From assembly GCA_021296345.1 (NCBI GenBank), contig JAGWAN010000058.1, positions 1 through 35,880 of the forward strand: a stretch of 35,880 bases of DNA. Reading direction: 5' to 3'. This stretch comes from Acidimicrobiia bacterium. GTDB lineage: Bacteria; Actinomycetota; Acidimicrobiia; Spongiisociales; Spongiisociaceae. Position numbers and translations under genes: made by a program. The notes beneath the pieces are model-generated. The model was not told the origin of the DNA. It made no database searches and saw nothing but the letters and a program-made list of their open reading frames with translations. Of this stretch, positions 9,901 to 17,502 are shown piece after piece. Each line of letters begins with the position of its first letter. Position 1 is the stretch's first letter.

Positions 9901-10071
9901 CAACCCGGTGTCAGACGTCCTCCAAATGCCTCCTGCCGCCGCTCCGAAATAGAAGACAGAACGACTGTCGGGATCCCCGGCGACAGCGACCGATCTTCCC
10001 CCGCGAGGAGGGCCGATGCAGCGAAACCTGATTCCGCTCAGAACGTGGCGTGGGGTGTGCCTGCTCGACAA
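6946..10071 (-). CDS. Second Asp-box/BNR-repeat beta-propeller protein, paralogue of the one at 2034-5255
   Basis: This 1041-residue protein aligns with its neighbour nearly end to end. Both share FRCIGPxRGGR, VAVAGDP, VSDGYL, SVGALAVS, YAGMGE, TRHIGEI and VYVAALGHAFG, with roughly two thirds identity by eye over the first 150 residues. Asp-boxes include TSDTGLTW, SRDGGDTW, TLDGGDTW, STDGADSW and SDDFGRTW. The C-terminus again carries VSQEDLERQL and a helical tail. I chose the TTG at 10069-10071, with AAGG/GGAAGG upstream, because it matches the N-terminal length of the paralogue. No signal peptide is visible. Compared with the paralogue, a few residues are missing between VLFSAQ and AAGNVVF (about 8585-8605), in frame. 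It is convergent with the amidase and divergent from the MFS gene. Confidence 0.84.
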   Translation of the reverse strand: MSSRHTPRHVLSGIRFRCIGPPRGGRSVAVAGDPDSRSVFYFGAAAGGIWRTSDTGLTWENVSDGYLRTASVGALAVSHTNPEIIYAGMGEACIRNDVSPGDGVYRSRDGGDTWAHTGLADTRHIGEILVDPFDPERVYVAALGHAFGSNPERGIYRTLDGGDTWQRVLHTSTKAGAIDITMDARSRDILYAAVWEARRTFWNMSSGGPDSGIWRSTDGADSWTEITQNEGLPQSAIIGRVGLAASGARPGRLWALIESSEAPGLYRSDDFGRTWSLVSAKRELRNRPFYFTHVKADPLREDRVYVLNSHMWRSDDGGVGFNRIATQHDDNHDLWIDPGDNLRMISANDGGANVSFDGGASWSTVHNQLTAQIYRLDTDNRAPYFYVYGTQQDNSTIAVPSGTTDGAITMVDCCETGTGESGSVAVHPDDHNTVVVGGIGSSPGRGAALQHYDHRSEQIRLVNIWPEAHDGVAPSELKYRFHFTFPVLFSAQAAGNVVFNSRDIGDSWEVISPDLSRDDPEKQQLSGGPIKKETSGAEDYCTIAALSESPLEPELLWAGSDDGLVHLSRDRGANWEDVTPPDLPEWTFVKNIEPSRHRPGTAYLAATRYMLDDFRPFLLRTDDHGRTWVSIVGEGDEAIPAEDFVRVVRSDPIVDGLLYAGTETGLYVSVDDGSTWLRWPTIPNTPVYDLKVQGSDLAVATHGRGFWIADDLAPLRRLAQDPSLSGDFLFTPKKTWRVLPHLTSAWVTAEGKDYWTALGKAATFVAQVDETGQVERRYLDAGSTGPTGATVHYYLSDATASDPGVVITLDFLDGNQGVVWSIRSTPDGDLEGVAPRAPKDPGMCRFVWDLRHEGAMPLPGGPAGGEADRGPLIVPGEYEVRLTVQRPDGSASAQTAPLVVVNDPRREVSQEDLERQLSAKISEARYALARLREARRRIEHLAGTGNMASRRAEAVLNELASVERELIVVPGDLSDTFGRDEKALIQGLTTLISVIASADAKPTKQALSVVSIYFEQIDAHLAHLQQVLDVDFESLHHQVGD

Positions 10072-10378
10072 CTACCTTGTCTTCCTTCCTGTAAAGGGGC
10101 CTCGGCACAAGGTTCGGCGGGGATCCGGCGGACCGGATCCGACCTCGAGCCTCCGACCGGATGCCCGGGCCGTCCGAGACAGCTTGCCAGCAATATACAA
10201 TCTGACCAACCTACCGACACAGCGGAGAAACTCAGAGTAAGTTCGATTGGAGCCGCTCCTAGCGATCGATCCAACTAACTGAGCTGGGAGCGTTGACGGA
10301 ATCAACCGGACGTCAATCGAAAATGTCGTGCAACACCCAACGCTTTCATCTGCACGTGGTCACGGTGCCGTGAAGCCG
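10072..10378. other. Divergent intergenic region between the propeller gene and the MFS gene
   Basis: About 300 bases without a gene. It contains a strong 20-base dyad (10121-10140), an AT-rich patch around 10192-10205 (AATATACAATC), and a second dyad TTGACG-N12-CGTCAA at 10293-10316, about 60 bases before the MFS start. I cannot assign a promoter with good spacing on either strand. Confidence 0.45.
10121..10140. promoter_or_regulatory. GGATCCGG-CGGA-CCGGATCC perfect dyad upstream of the second propeller gene
   Basis: Eight-base perfect inverted arms surround a four-base loop, about 50 bases upstream of the TTG start at 10071. It could be an operator or a leader hairpin for that minus-strand gene. 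It shares the GGATCCG/CGGATCC core with the dyad at 1543-1563 before the other propeller operon. Confidence 0.4.
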
Positions 10379-11572
10379 ATGGCCACCCGTATCTATCCGT
10401 CGCTGGCCGTACCCGCCTACCGATTGCTCTGGTTGGGCATGGTCCCCTCGCTTCTCGCGTTTCACATGGGTGTCGTAGCCGGTGGTTATGCCGCGGTGAC
10501 CCTCACGGGTTCGGCCTTCATTGTGGGCCTGGTTGGCGGTGCCTGGGGCGTCCCGGTGGCGCTGATTCCGTTTGCGGGAGGAGCCGCCGCGGATCACCGC
10601 TCGAGAAGGCGCATCATGGTCGCCTCCCACCTCGCCGTGGCAGGGTCGGCCGGACTCATCGCCTTACTCTTTCTAACTCAGACCCTGACATGGTGGGCTC
10701 TGGTCATTCATGGGCTGGTGCTCGGCGTAACCCTCTCGTTTCTCACCCCCGCCCGCATCGCCTATTCGATCGATGCCGTTGAGCACCGACTTGTAGCCAA
10801 CACGATGGCGGCCTTCTTTTTCATCTCGCAGTTCATCGCGATCGTCGGGTCGGCCGCGGCCGGAGTGCTTCTGCGCTTGCCGGTGGTCGGCATCGGCTGG
10901 ACGTACGTCGTCATCGGCTGGCTGTATGTGGTCGCAGCCATAGTCCATTCCCGCCTACCCGAGACGCCGAGGAACAGCAACGGCCCAGTCACCACCTGGG
11001 GCCAGGTACGCGGCGGCATCGCATTCGTGTTGTCTAACCCACCCCTACCCAAGCTCCTCGGCCTCACCGCTCTGATCGCCTTAGGGGGCATGGCCTACGT
11101 CTATGTGCTCCCGATCTTCACCGATCAGACACTCCGGGCCGGGCCCGAAGAGTTGGGACTACTGGTGGCCGCCGGCGGAGTGGGCGGGTTGATGGCGGCC
11201 CTCGCCGATTCAGCCTTCTCTCGACCGCGGCATCTCCGGCTCGCCCAGCGGTTGGCGATCTTCGGGTTGGGATCGGGACTGGTGGCATTCGGAACAGCCC
11301 GCTCGGTCTGGGTCGCGATGGCTTGGGTCGGGCTCATCGGGTTTTGCTTCACAACGGCGTTGATCGCGAACAGTTCGCTGCTGATGACGCACCCTGATGC
11401 AGAACGGTTTCGCGGCCGGCTGGCGAGCCTGTACCAGGTAGCGGTCGCCTTGGGTCCGATCGGTGCGATTCCGGTCGGCTTGCTGGCCGACGGGGTTGGC
11501 CCCAACCTGGCTGTAAGCCTCGTCGGCGCGGCGGTACTCGTCGCCGCTGCGCTGTCCACGCGGAACCGATGA
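10379..11572 (+). CDS. Major facilitator superfamily transporter (DHA3-like exporter)
   Basis: This is a 397-residue membrane protein with about twelve hydrophobic segments. The MFS motif A, GGAAADHRSRRRIM (about residues 67-80), lies in the loop between helices 2 and 3 and is typical of drug/H+ antiporters and the EntS-like group. I chose the ATG at 10379. A GTG at 10328 would add 17 hydrophilic residues and has no ribosome site. The gene is followed after 34 bases by the FAD oxidoreductase, so they may share a transcript. The substrate is unknown. Confidence 0.85.
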   Translation: MATRIYPSLAVPAYRLLWLGMVPSLLAFHMGVVAGGYAAVTLTGSAFIVGLVGGAWGVPVALIPFAGGAAADHRSRRRIMVASHLAVAGSAGLIALLFLTQTLTWWALVIHGLVLGVTLSFLTPARIAYSIDAVEHRLVANTMAAFFFISQFIAIVGSAAAGVLLRLPVVGIGWTYVVIGWLYVVAAIVHSRLPETPRNSNGPVTTWGQVRGGIAFVLSNPPLPKLLGLTALIALGGMAYVYVLPIFTDQTLRAGPEELGLLVAAGGVGGLMAALADSAFSRPRHLRLAQRLAIFGLGSGLVAFGTARSVWVAMAWVGLIGFCFTTALIANSSLLMTHPDAERFRGRLASLYQVAVALGPIGAIPVGLLADGVGPNLAVSLVGAAVLVAAALSTRNR

Positions 11573-11606
11573 GCGTGCCTTCGTCGAGCCCCTCGGATGA
11601 CCGGCC

Positions 11607-12956
11607 GTGAGCCTCGGCGCTGCCAGCGGTCCGGATGCCGTACAGCTGGGTACTGTTGCGGAACGCACGCTTCCCCCGTCGGCCGATGTGGTGGTGATCG
11701 GTGGCGGGATCATGGGTGTCGCCAGTGCCTTCTTTCTTGCTCGGGCAGGTCGATCAGTGGCCGTGATCGAGAAGGGAAGGATCGCCGGGGAACAGTCGGG
11801 CCGTAACTGGGGCTGGGTACGGCAACAGGCTCGGGATGTCGACGAATTGCCCCTGATGATCGAATCCAACCGGATTTGGCGGACAGCCGAGCGCGAGTTG
11901 GGGGCTGACATCGAATGGACCCAAGGGGGCAACCTTGCGCTTGCAAGAGATCCGGTCCGTATCGCCTTTTTCAAGGAGTGGCTTGCCGTCGCTCGCGAGA
12001 CCGGATTGGACAGTCGCTTCCTGACCCCGACCGACGTGTCGGCGGTCCTGCCCGAAGTACAGGGGCGATGGCGGGGCGCGATGTTCACGCCGAGCGACGG
12101 GCATGCCGAACCAACCAAGGCTACGTGGGCATTCGCGCGGGCGGCCGAGACGGCAGGGGCAAACATCATCGAGGGATGCGCCGTGGATCGGATCACGGTC
12201 GAGCGGGGCCGGGTGACAGGAGTCGAGACCGAGAGAGGTGTCATCCGGGCCCGGCACGTGATCTGTACGGCCGGGGTCTGGTCGGCGCGGCTATTGCGTA
12301 GCGTGGGTATCGACTTGCCGGTCCGGGTCGTCCGGTCCACGGTCGCCGGCACCACACCGATCGACCCGCTGACCGAGATAGCCGTCGGCTATCACCCGGT
12401 TGTGTCCTTCCGGCAGCGTCGCGACGGCACCCTGTACATCGCCGCAAGCGGGGGCGATCACGACGTCACGCTCCAGTCCTTCCGTCACCTTCGTATGTTC
12501 CTCCCGAACTACATGAAGAACCGCCGGATGCTCCGAATCCACGTCGGACGTCCGCTGGGAAGGGACATCACCGACGCTGTGCTCCGCCGGAGACGCCACC
12601 GCCTTCCCTGGCGGACCCAGCGCGTGCTCTCACCCTCGGCAAACGAGGAGAAGGCTTGCGAGGGTGTTATCGAGTTCCGGAAGATGTTTCCGGACCTGGA
12701 GTTCGAAGTCGCCCACACGTGGGCCGGCTACATCGATTCGACACCGGACGCAGTGCCCGTCATCGACCTGCTCGCTCGGCCTGCCGGTCTGGTGATCGCC
12801 ACCGGGTTCAGCGGGCACGGCTTCGGCATGGGCCCGATCGTCGGACGCGTCGTGACCGAGCTCGTCGTGGACGGGAACTCGTCATTCGACCTCTCCGCCT
12901 TCCGTCTGTCTCGTTTCGCGGACGGCAGCTACAAGAAGCCGCGGCTCGTCTCGTGA
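11607..12956 (+). CDS. FAD-dependent amine/amino-acid oxidoreductase (DAO family, sarcosine oxidase beta/OrdL-like)
   Basis: This 449-residue flavoprotein has an FAD Rossmann motif, VVVIGGGIMGVASAFFLA (about residues 28-45), with the ribose-binding acid Glu55. SGRNWGWVRQQARD after it is typical of the DAO subgroup that oxidises N-methylated or secondary amines, gamma-glutamylputrescine or D-amino acids. Near the C-terminus, WAGYIDSTPDAVPVI and TGFSGHGFGMGPIVGR form the flavin-contacting end. The start is GTG at 11607. The next gene is a ruined aldehyde dehydrogenase, the usual partner for oxidising the aldehyde that such enzymes make, which suggests the original two-step pathway no longer works here. 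Confidence 0.85.
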   Translation: MSLGAASGPDAVQLGTVAERTLPPSADVVVIGGGIMGVASAFFLARAGRSVAVIEKGRIAGEQSGRNWGWVRQQARDVDELPLMIESNRIWRTAERELGADIEWTQGGNLALARDPVRIAFFKEWLAVARETGLDSRFLTPTDVSAVLPEVQGRWRGAMFTPSDGHAEPTKATWAFARAAETAGANIIEGCAVDRITVERGRVTGVETERGVIRARHVICTAGVWSARLLRSVGIDLPVRVVRSTVAGTTPIDPLTEIAVGYHPVVSFRQRRDGTLYIAASGGDHDVTLQSFRHLRMFLPNYMKNRRMLRIHVGRPLGRDITDAVLRRRRHRLPWRTQRVLSPSANEEKACEGVIEFRKMFPDLEFEVAHTWAGYIDSTPDAVPVIDLLARPAGLVIATGFSGHGFGMGPIVGRVVTELVVDGNSSFDLSAFRLSRFADGSYKKPRLVS

Positions 12957-13058
12957 GCCTTGCGCGACGCGCGCCGACGACCGAGAATGACGGCTAGGGA
13001 CGCCGCCCGCCCTGGCCATACATTGCCGGCCGGAGCGGCCGAACAACGGAGGTGACCG

Positions 13059-13883
13059 ATGGAACTCCTGCAAGAGCTCGATGCCCGCGGCGCAAACCGC
13101 CTCTACATCGATGGTGATTGGCGGGAGTCGTCAGACAGCAACGAGTTCCCCGTCCTCGATCCGGCGACCGAAGAGGTGCTCACCCATGTTTCGAGCGCCT
13201 CGCCAGAGGATGCCATAGCCGCGGTCGCCACTGCTCATGAGGCGGGGCCCGAGTTCGCCGCGCTGACCCGGCGAGAACGTTCGGAACGGAGGCCAATCGT
13301 GTATTGCCGCCAACCGGATCTACGTCCAGAACTCGGTGGCTGTAGTATTCACCGGACGTTTGGCAAAAGCGATGGCACCGGTGCAAGTGGGTCCGGGCAT
13401 GGAACAAGGCGTCACTCTCGGGCCGGTCATAAACGAGCAAGCCGTCGAGCAAATGTCAGGCCTGGCCGAGGCGTCAACCGTCTACGGCTCCGATGTCCGT
13501 GTCGGGGGAGGGCGGCCCGACGGTCGCGGCTACTTCTTCGCACCGACTGTTTTGTAGAATGTGAGCCCTTCGGAACCGATTCTCGACACCGAGATCTTCG
13601 GGCCCATCGCCCCGGTCGTGACCTTGACACCGACGACGAAGCCTTGGCTTTGGCCAACGACACGATCTAGGGGTTGGCCGCCTACGTCTACACATCGAGC
13701 CTTGCCCCCGGGCTGAGTGCCTCAGAGGCCATCCAAGCCGGGATGGTTGGGATCAACCGAGGTGTGATGTCCGATCCGGCCGCGCCGTTCGGAGGCATGA
13801 GACAATCCGGACTGGGTCGAGAGGGCGGTCACGAAGGAATGATGGAATTCCTGGAGACCCAATACATCGCAGCAGACTGGTAA
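13059..13883 (+). pseudogene. Decayed aldehyde dehydrogenase (succinate-semialdehyde dehydrogenase type)
   Basis: A good GGAGGTG ribosome site precedes the ATG, and the first about 75 residues read as a normal ALDH N-terminus (RLYIDGDWRE through LTRRERSE). The frame then breaks near 13288. The next alignable block is the active-site segment GGQSCIAANRIYVQ, with catalytic Cys codon 13300-13302. Roughly 200 residues (about 600 bases, most of the NAD domain) are therefore deleted. Further lesions are an in-frame TAG at 13555-13557 after GYFFAPTVL, a frameshift near 13620 after FGPIAPVVT, and another TAG at 13668-13670 inside the LANDTI-GLAAYVY segment. The C-terminus, GREGGHEGMMEFLETQYIAADW, is intact. 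It cannot make an active enzyme. The remaining fragments match the SSADH subfamily. Confidence 0.93.
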
Positions 13884-14169
13884 CTCTAAGCCGCCAGATC
13901 ATCCAAGTGTCGTTCTAGGAGAAACCCCTCTCGGGCTGCTAGACCACTGCTTCATCGAGCGTAGATGTCGACTTTCTCGCTGTAGGCGACCATGCGTGTG
14001 ACCTTCTGCGACTCGGGCAGCGGCGAGTCATATCCCGGAGGATGTTCCCTGGCTCTCGCCGTCTATGTCGAGATTCCAGCTCCGCGCCACGCCCCCTGGT
14101 GGGGACACGCAGTATCGAGAGGGAAGAGCCGGGGTCAGGTACTCTTGTGGTACCTCATGGAGCACGTTG
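13884..14169. other. Intergenic region before the PLP enzyme
   Basis: This stretch of 286 bases follows the pseudogene and has no supported gene. An ATG at 14065 is open into the PLP enzyme, but the 35 residues it adds look unlike any homologue. Near its 3' end is an AGGTAC-N7-GTACCT dyad (14137-14155). Confidence 0.4.
14137..14155. promoter_or_regulatory. AGGTAC-N7-GTACCT dyad upstream of the PLP enzyme
   Basis: Six-base perfect inverted arms with a seven-base spacer end 14 bases before the chosen TTG start. The position suits an operator or a translational hairpin. No regulator gene is adjacent, so the role is a guess. Confidence 0.25.
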
Positions 14170-15351
14170 TTGGCTGATCTCTCGACTCCCTACCAGGACG
14201 ACGCCTGGGATCTGGATACGTTGTTGATTCACGGGTGGTCGGAGCCGAACGCGGACGGGGCCATCGTCCCGCCAATACACCCGGCCTCAACCTTCATCAG
14301 AAGTCACATCGATGACGCCGCTCGCTACCAATACGCTCGGCGGGCCAATCCCACCCGTGATGCGCTCGAATCCCTCCTTGCCGGTCTCGAACACGGTGAG
14401 TCCGCCTCCGCGTTCTCATCCGGCATGGCCGCGATCAGTGCGGTGCTTCAGCTCCTGTCGGCAGGCGATCGCGCCGTCGTCGGGTACGACAGCTACCTCA
14501 GTACCTATCACCTCTTTACCAACGATCTGCCTCGGTACGGTGTCGAGGCCGATTTCGTCGATCTCTCCGATCTGGAGGCCGTGCACGCCGCAATCAAGCC
14601 CAACACCCGCCTGATTTGGATCGAGACGCCGACTAACCCATTGCTCGACATCGTGGACCTGAAGGCCCTTGCGGAGATCGCCAGCGGGATCGGTGCGCTG
14701 AGTGTCGTCGACAACACGCTCGCGTCTCCCTACTGCCAGAATCCGCTCGATCACGGTGTGGACCTCGTGGTCCACAGCACGACCAAGTATCTCGGGGGAC
14801 ACAGCGATCTGCTTGGCGGGGCGGTGACCTCCAACTCAGAAGAGCTCGCTCTACGTATGGCCGATCGCCAGTCCCACCTGGGCGCGATACCCAGCCCGTT
14901 CGACAGCTGGCTACTCATGCGGGGCATCCGAACTCTTGGTGTTCGGATGCGTCGGCAGATGGCGAATGCACAAGCGGTAGCCGAATGGTTGGACGATGAT
15001 CCGCGCGTAGTTCGGGTCTTCTATCCGGGCCTCTCAGACCACCCACGGCACGAGTTGGCGCATGCGCAAATGCCCGGCGGGTTCGGCGCCATGGTTTCGT
15101 TCGAAATCAGAGGCGGCTCGGAGGCGGCCAGGCTCGTCTCTCAGCGCACAGCACTGTTCAGGCTGGCTACGAGCCTGGGCGGTGTCGAATCGCTCGTTTT
15201 TCCGCCCACGGCCTGGCTCGAAACCGACCCCGAGCTGATGGCAGCTATCCCGAAATCGCCGTGGGCACACCATCCCGGTTTGAACAGGCTTTCGATCGGG
15301 ATCGAATCCGACGACGACCTCATCAACGACCTGGATCGAGCCCTCGGGTAG
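14170..15351 (+). CDS. Cys/Met-metabolism PLP-dependent enzyme (cystathionine gamma-synthase/lyase family)
   Basis: This 393-residue fold-type I PLP enzyme is cytosolic. Family features are YQYARRANPTRDALESLLAGLE, the SSGMAAISAVL phosphate-binding segment, IETPTNPLLDIVD, SVVDNTLASPY with the PLP-binding Asp, and STTKYLGGHSD with the Schiff-base Lys at about residue 206. Members catalyse gamma- or beta-elimination or replacement on cystathionine, methionine, homocysteine or O-acyl-homoserine; sequence alone does not tell which. I chose the TTG at 14170, which has GGAG (14159-14162) seven bases upstream. ATG 14065 would give an implausible N-terminus. A GC-rich hairpin follows the stop. Confidence 0.87.
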   Translation: MADLSTPYQDDAWDLDTLLIHGWSEPNADGAIVPPIHPASTFIRSHIDDAARYQYARRANPTRDALESLLAGLEHGESASAFSSGMAAISAVLQLLSAGDRAVVGYDSYLSTYHLFTNDLPRYGVEADFVDLSDLEAVHAAIKPNTRLIWIETPTNPLLDIVDLKALAEIASGIGALSVVDNTLASPYCQNPLDHGVDLVVHSTTKYLGGHSDLLGGAVTSNSEELALRMADRQSHLGAIPSPFDSWLLMRGIRTLGVRMRRQMANAQAVAEWLDDDPRVVRVFYPGLSDHPRHELAHAQMPGGFGAMVSFEIRGGSEAARLVSQRTALFRLATSLGGVESLVFPPTAWLETDPELMAAIPKSPWAHHPGLNRLSIGIESDDDLINDLDRALG

Positions 15352-15366
15352 CCGGCTAGCGCAGGA

Positions 15367-15390
15367 ACGCGCCCACCGCTTCGGGCGCGT
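15367..15390 (+). terminator. GC-rich hairpin after the PLP enzyme
   Basis: A perfect eight-base stem, ACGCGCCC/GGGCGCGT, with an eight-base loop begins 16 bases after the stop codon at 15351. No T-run follows, as is common for actinobacterial hairpin terminators, so termination is inferred from position and stem strength. Confidence 0.45.
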
Positions 15391-15514
15391 CCATCGTCAT
15401 GTTCTCGGCCCTACTGGTAATGTCGTCGACTGTAGATTGTCCACGATCGCCGGCGCGGGCGTGCTCCGCGGCCCGAGCCGGCCGGGTCCGGACAGCACGG
15501 CATGGAGGATGGTT

Positions 15515-16333
15515 ATGAAGGGTTGGAGTCTTGGCGAGAGCTACGATTTCCACGGCCAGGCCGTTCGGTATGGGGTCATTGGCTCGGGCTCTCCGATGGT
15601 GCTCGTGCACGGCACGCCCTTTTCGTCCTACGTGTGGCATCGGATCGCCCCGTACCTTGTCGACCGGTACGAGGTCTTCTTCTACGACCTCCTCGGCTAC
15701 GGGCAGTCGGAGATGCGCGACGGGCAGGACGTATCCCTTCCCGTTCAGAACGAACTCCTCGCCGAGCTGCTGGTCCACTGGGGGCTCGACCGGCCGGACA
15801 TCGTCGGCCACGATATCGGCGGGACGACGGCCCTAAGGACGTACTTGCTCAACGGACGCGAGTACCGGAACCTCGTCCTGATCGATCCGGTCGCCCTCCG
15901 GCCATGGTGTCAGGGACTTGATCAGACGATCCGCGGCCACGAAGGCGCTTTCTCGAGCCTATCGCTGTCCATCCACACCGCGATCGTCTCGGCGTACATC
16001 CGCCAGGCGATTCGGCGAGCGATTCCTGACGACGAACTTGCTCCGTACCTGGAGCCATGGCTGGGCGATATCGGGCAGGCCGCGTTCTATCGGCAGATGA
16101 GCCAGTGTGACATGCGGTTCACCGACGAGATCGAGGCGCGCTACGGCGAGGTCCGCTGCCCGACGTTCATCCTCTGGGGCGAAGAGGACCGATGGCTGCC
16201 CATCGAGCAGGGGCTCCGATTGAAGGCGCTTATCCCGTCGGCTGAATTCCGCCCGGTGGCCGGTGCCGGCCACCTTGTTCAGGAGGACGCACCCGAATCG
16301 ATCGTCGCGACGCTCCTCGACGCCCTCGGATGA
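15515..16333 (+). CDS. Alpha/beta hydrolase with Asp nucleophile (haloalkane dehalogenase/epoxide hydrolase-like)
   Basis: This is a 272-residue soluble hydrolase. HGTPFSSYVWHR supplies the oxyanion-hole HG-x-P motif. The nucleophile elbow is GHDIGG with Asp100 rather than Ser, which in this superfamily marks haloalkane and haloacetate dehalogenases and epoxide hydrolases. The acid is probably Asp225 in LWGEEDRWLP and the base His253 in GAGHLVQED. A helical cap lies between about residues 130 and 205. I chose the ATG at 15515 because GGAGG (15504-15508) sits six bases upstream; ATG 15509 touches that site. The substrate (halide, epoxide or ester) is not determinable. Confidence 0.85.
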   Translation: MKGWSLGESYDFHGQAVRYGVIGSGSPMVLVHGTPFSSYVWHRIAPYLVDRYEVFFYDLLGYGQSEMRDGQDVSLPVQNELLAELLVHWGLDRPDIVGHDIGGTTALRTYLLNGREYRNLVLIDPVALRPWCQGLDQTIRGHEGAFSSLSLSIHTAIVSAYIRQAIRRAIPDDELAPYLEPWLGDIGQAAFYRQMSQCDMRFTDEIEARYGEVRCPTFILWGEEDRWLPIEQGLRLKALIPSAEFRPVAGAGHLVQEDAPESIVATLLDALG

Positions 16334-16373
16334 GGATCGGCGGCCCGCTCGTTCGATCCATTTGGAGCCGAGA

Positions 16374-16403
16374 TTGTTATGGTTGGCAACAGTTACCGAT
16401 TAT
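16374..16403 (+). promoter_or_regulatory. Candidate promoter of the ABC importer ATPase genes
   Basis: TTGTTA (16374-16379) and GATTAT (16398-16403), each with four of six consensus matches, are 18 bases apart. They lie in an unusually AT-rich patch about 80 bases before the first ATPase gene. Confidence 0.3.
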
Positions 16404-16485
16404 TGGCTTTGGCCCGGTCCGAGGTGTCGCTTCGTTGGCGAGTTCTGATGGAGATTGAGGTGACAAACGACAGCGAGACGACTTC

Positions 16486-17502
16486 ATGAGCCGGACGAGC
16501 CCAGCCGATCGTGACGTCTTGCTGCGGGTGAACCAGTTGAGCACGTGGTTCGCCAAGGACGATCAAGTCGTCAAGGCAGCGGACAAGGTCACTTTCTCGA
16601 TCAAGAAGGGCGAGATCGTAGGTCTAGTCGGGGAATCCGGTTCGGGAAAGACCGTCACAGCACGCTCCATCGCCAGGCTTATATCGCCTCCCGGCAAAAT
16701 CGTGGGTGGCCAGGTATTTCTCGGCGAAACAAATCTCCTCGACCTCGATGAGGATGAGATGAATGCCGTTCGTGGTGATCGAATAGGAATGCTGTTCCAA
16801 GAGCCGAGGGTCATGCTCGACCCCACGTGTCGTGTAGGTAACCAGGTTGGCGAGCCCCTCAGAATCCATCGGGCAACATCGAAGCGGGACGCCTGGTCTA
16901 CGGCGGTCGGTCTGCTCCGGGATGTCGAGATCCCGGATCCGGAACAGCGCGCCCGGAGCTATGCCATTGACATCTCTGGCGGCATGGCCCAGAGAGTCAT
17001 GATCGCCACGGCTCTTGCCGCCGAGCCCGATTTGCTTATTGCCGACGAGCCGACCACCGCGCTCGACGTGACCGTGCAGGCTCAGATCCTTCAGCTCTTA
17101 CAGCGGCAATGCCGCGAGCGCGGGATGGCGATGCTGCTCATCACGCATGACCTTGGAGTGGTCGCTGCTATCGCCGACCGGGTGCTGGTCATGTACGCAG
17201 GCCAACTCGTTGCCGAAGGAACGACTGAAGAGATCCTGCGGGGGCCCTTGCATCCGTACACGTGTGCTCTGGTGGCATGCGCATCGATGGCGACTGCGGA
17301 CGGGGAACTGGTGACGATTCGCCCGAGCAGTGAGGATCTGGGCGAGGGATGTCGCTTCTACGACCGCTGCGACGTCCACGGCCGGGTGGGCATCAGCGAT
17401 CGATGCAGTGACGAGATGCGTTCACTGGTCGAGTCTCAGTTGGGTCGGAGAACCAGATGTCACGCCCTAGAACTAGGCCTCGGAGAAGCGGTCGGTGTCT
17501 GA
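16486..17502 (+). CDS. Oligopeptide/dipeptide ABC transporter ATP-binding protein (OppD/DppD type)
   Basis: This 338-residue cytoplasmic ATPase energises import through the paired permeases downstream. It has a Walker A GESGSGKT (residues 49-56), Q-loop [10 protein letters not shown], signature ISGGMAQR, Walker [13 protein letters not shown] and the H-loop ITHDLG. The oligo-HPY C-terminal extension characteristic of the Opp/Dpp/nickel family is present ([11 protein letters not shown], then a Cys-containing segment [13 protein letters not shown]). All ATPase motifs are intact. The ATG start is at 16486. The 3' end overlaps the next gene by eight bases, so translation of the two is coupled. Confidence 0.92.
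   Translation: MSRTSPADRDVLLRVNQLSTWFAKDDQVVKAADKVTFSIKKGEIVGLVGESGSGKTVTARSIARLISPPGKIVGGQVFLGETNLLDLDEDEMNAVRGDRIGMLFQEPRVMLDPTCRVGNQVGEPLRIHRATSKRDAWSTAVGLLRDVEIPDPEQRARSYAIDISGGMAQRVMIATALAAEPDLLIADEPTTALDVTVQAQILQLLQRQCRERGMAMLLITHDLGVVAAIADRVLVMYAGQLVAEGTTEEILRGPLHPYTCALVACASMATADGELVTIRPSSEDLGEGCRFYDRCDVHGRVGISDRCSDEMRSLVESQLGRRTRCHALELGLGEAVGV

Noticed and set aside
13027-13041. CGGCCG-GAG-CGGCCG hairpin before the aldehyde dehydrogenase
   Set aside because: CGGCCG words are frequent at this base composition. It is too far from the previous stop to be a clear terminator and I see no regulatory context.
13555-13670. Two in-frame TAG codons in the aldehyde dehydrogenase, considered as TAG recoding
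   Set aside because: Intact genes here end in TAG (15351, 24972, 35732), and the same gene also has a frameshift and a large deletion, so decay explains it.
15352-15430. Minus-strand peptide NMTMDAPEAVGAFLR before a TAG, resembling a crotonase C-terminus
   Set aside because: Too short, and it coincides with the GC-rich hairpin called as a terminator. No further upstream homology is visible.
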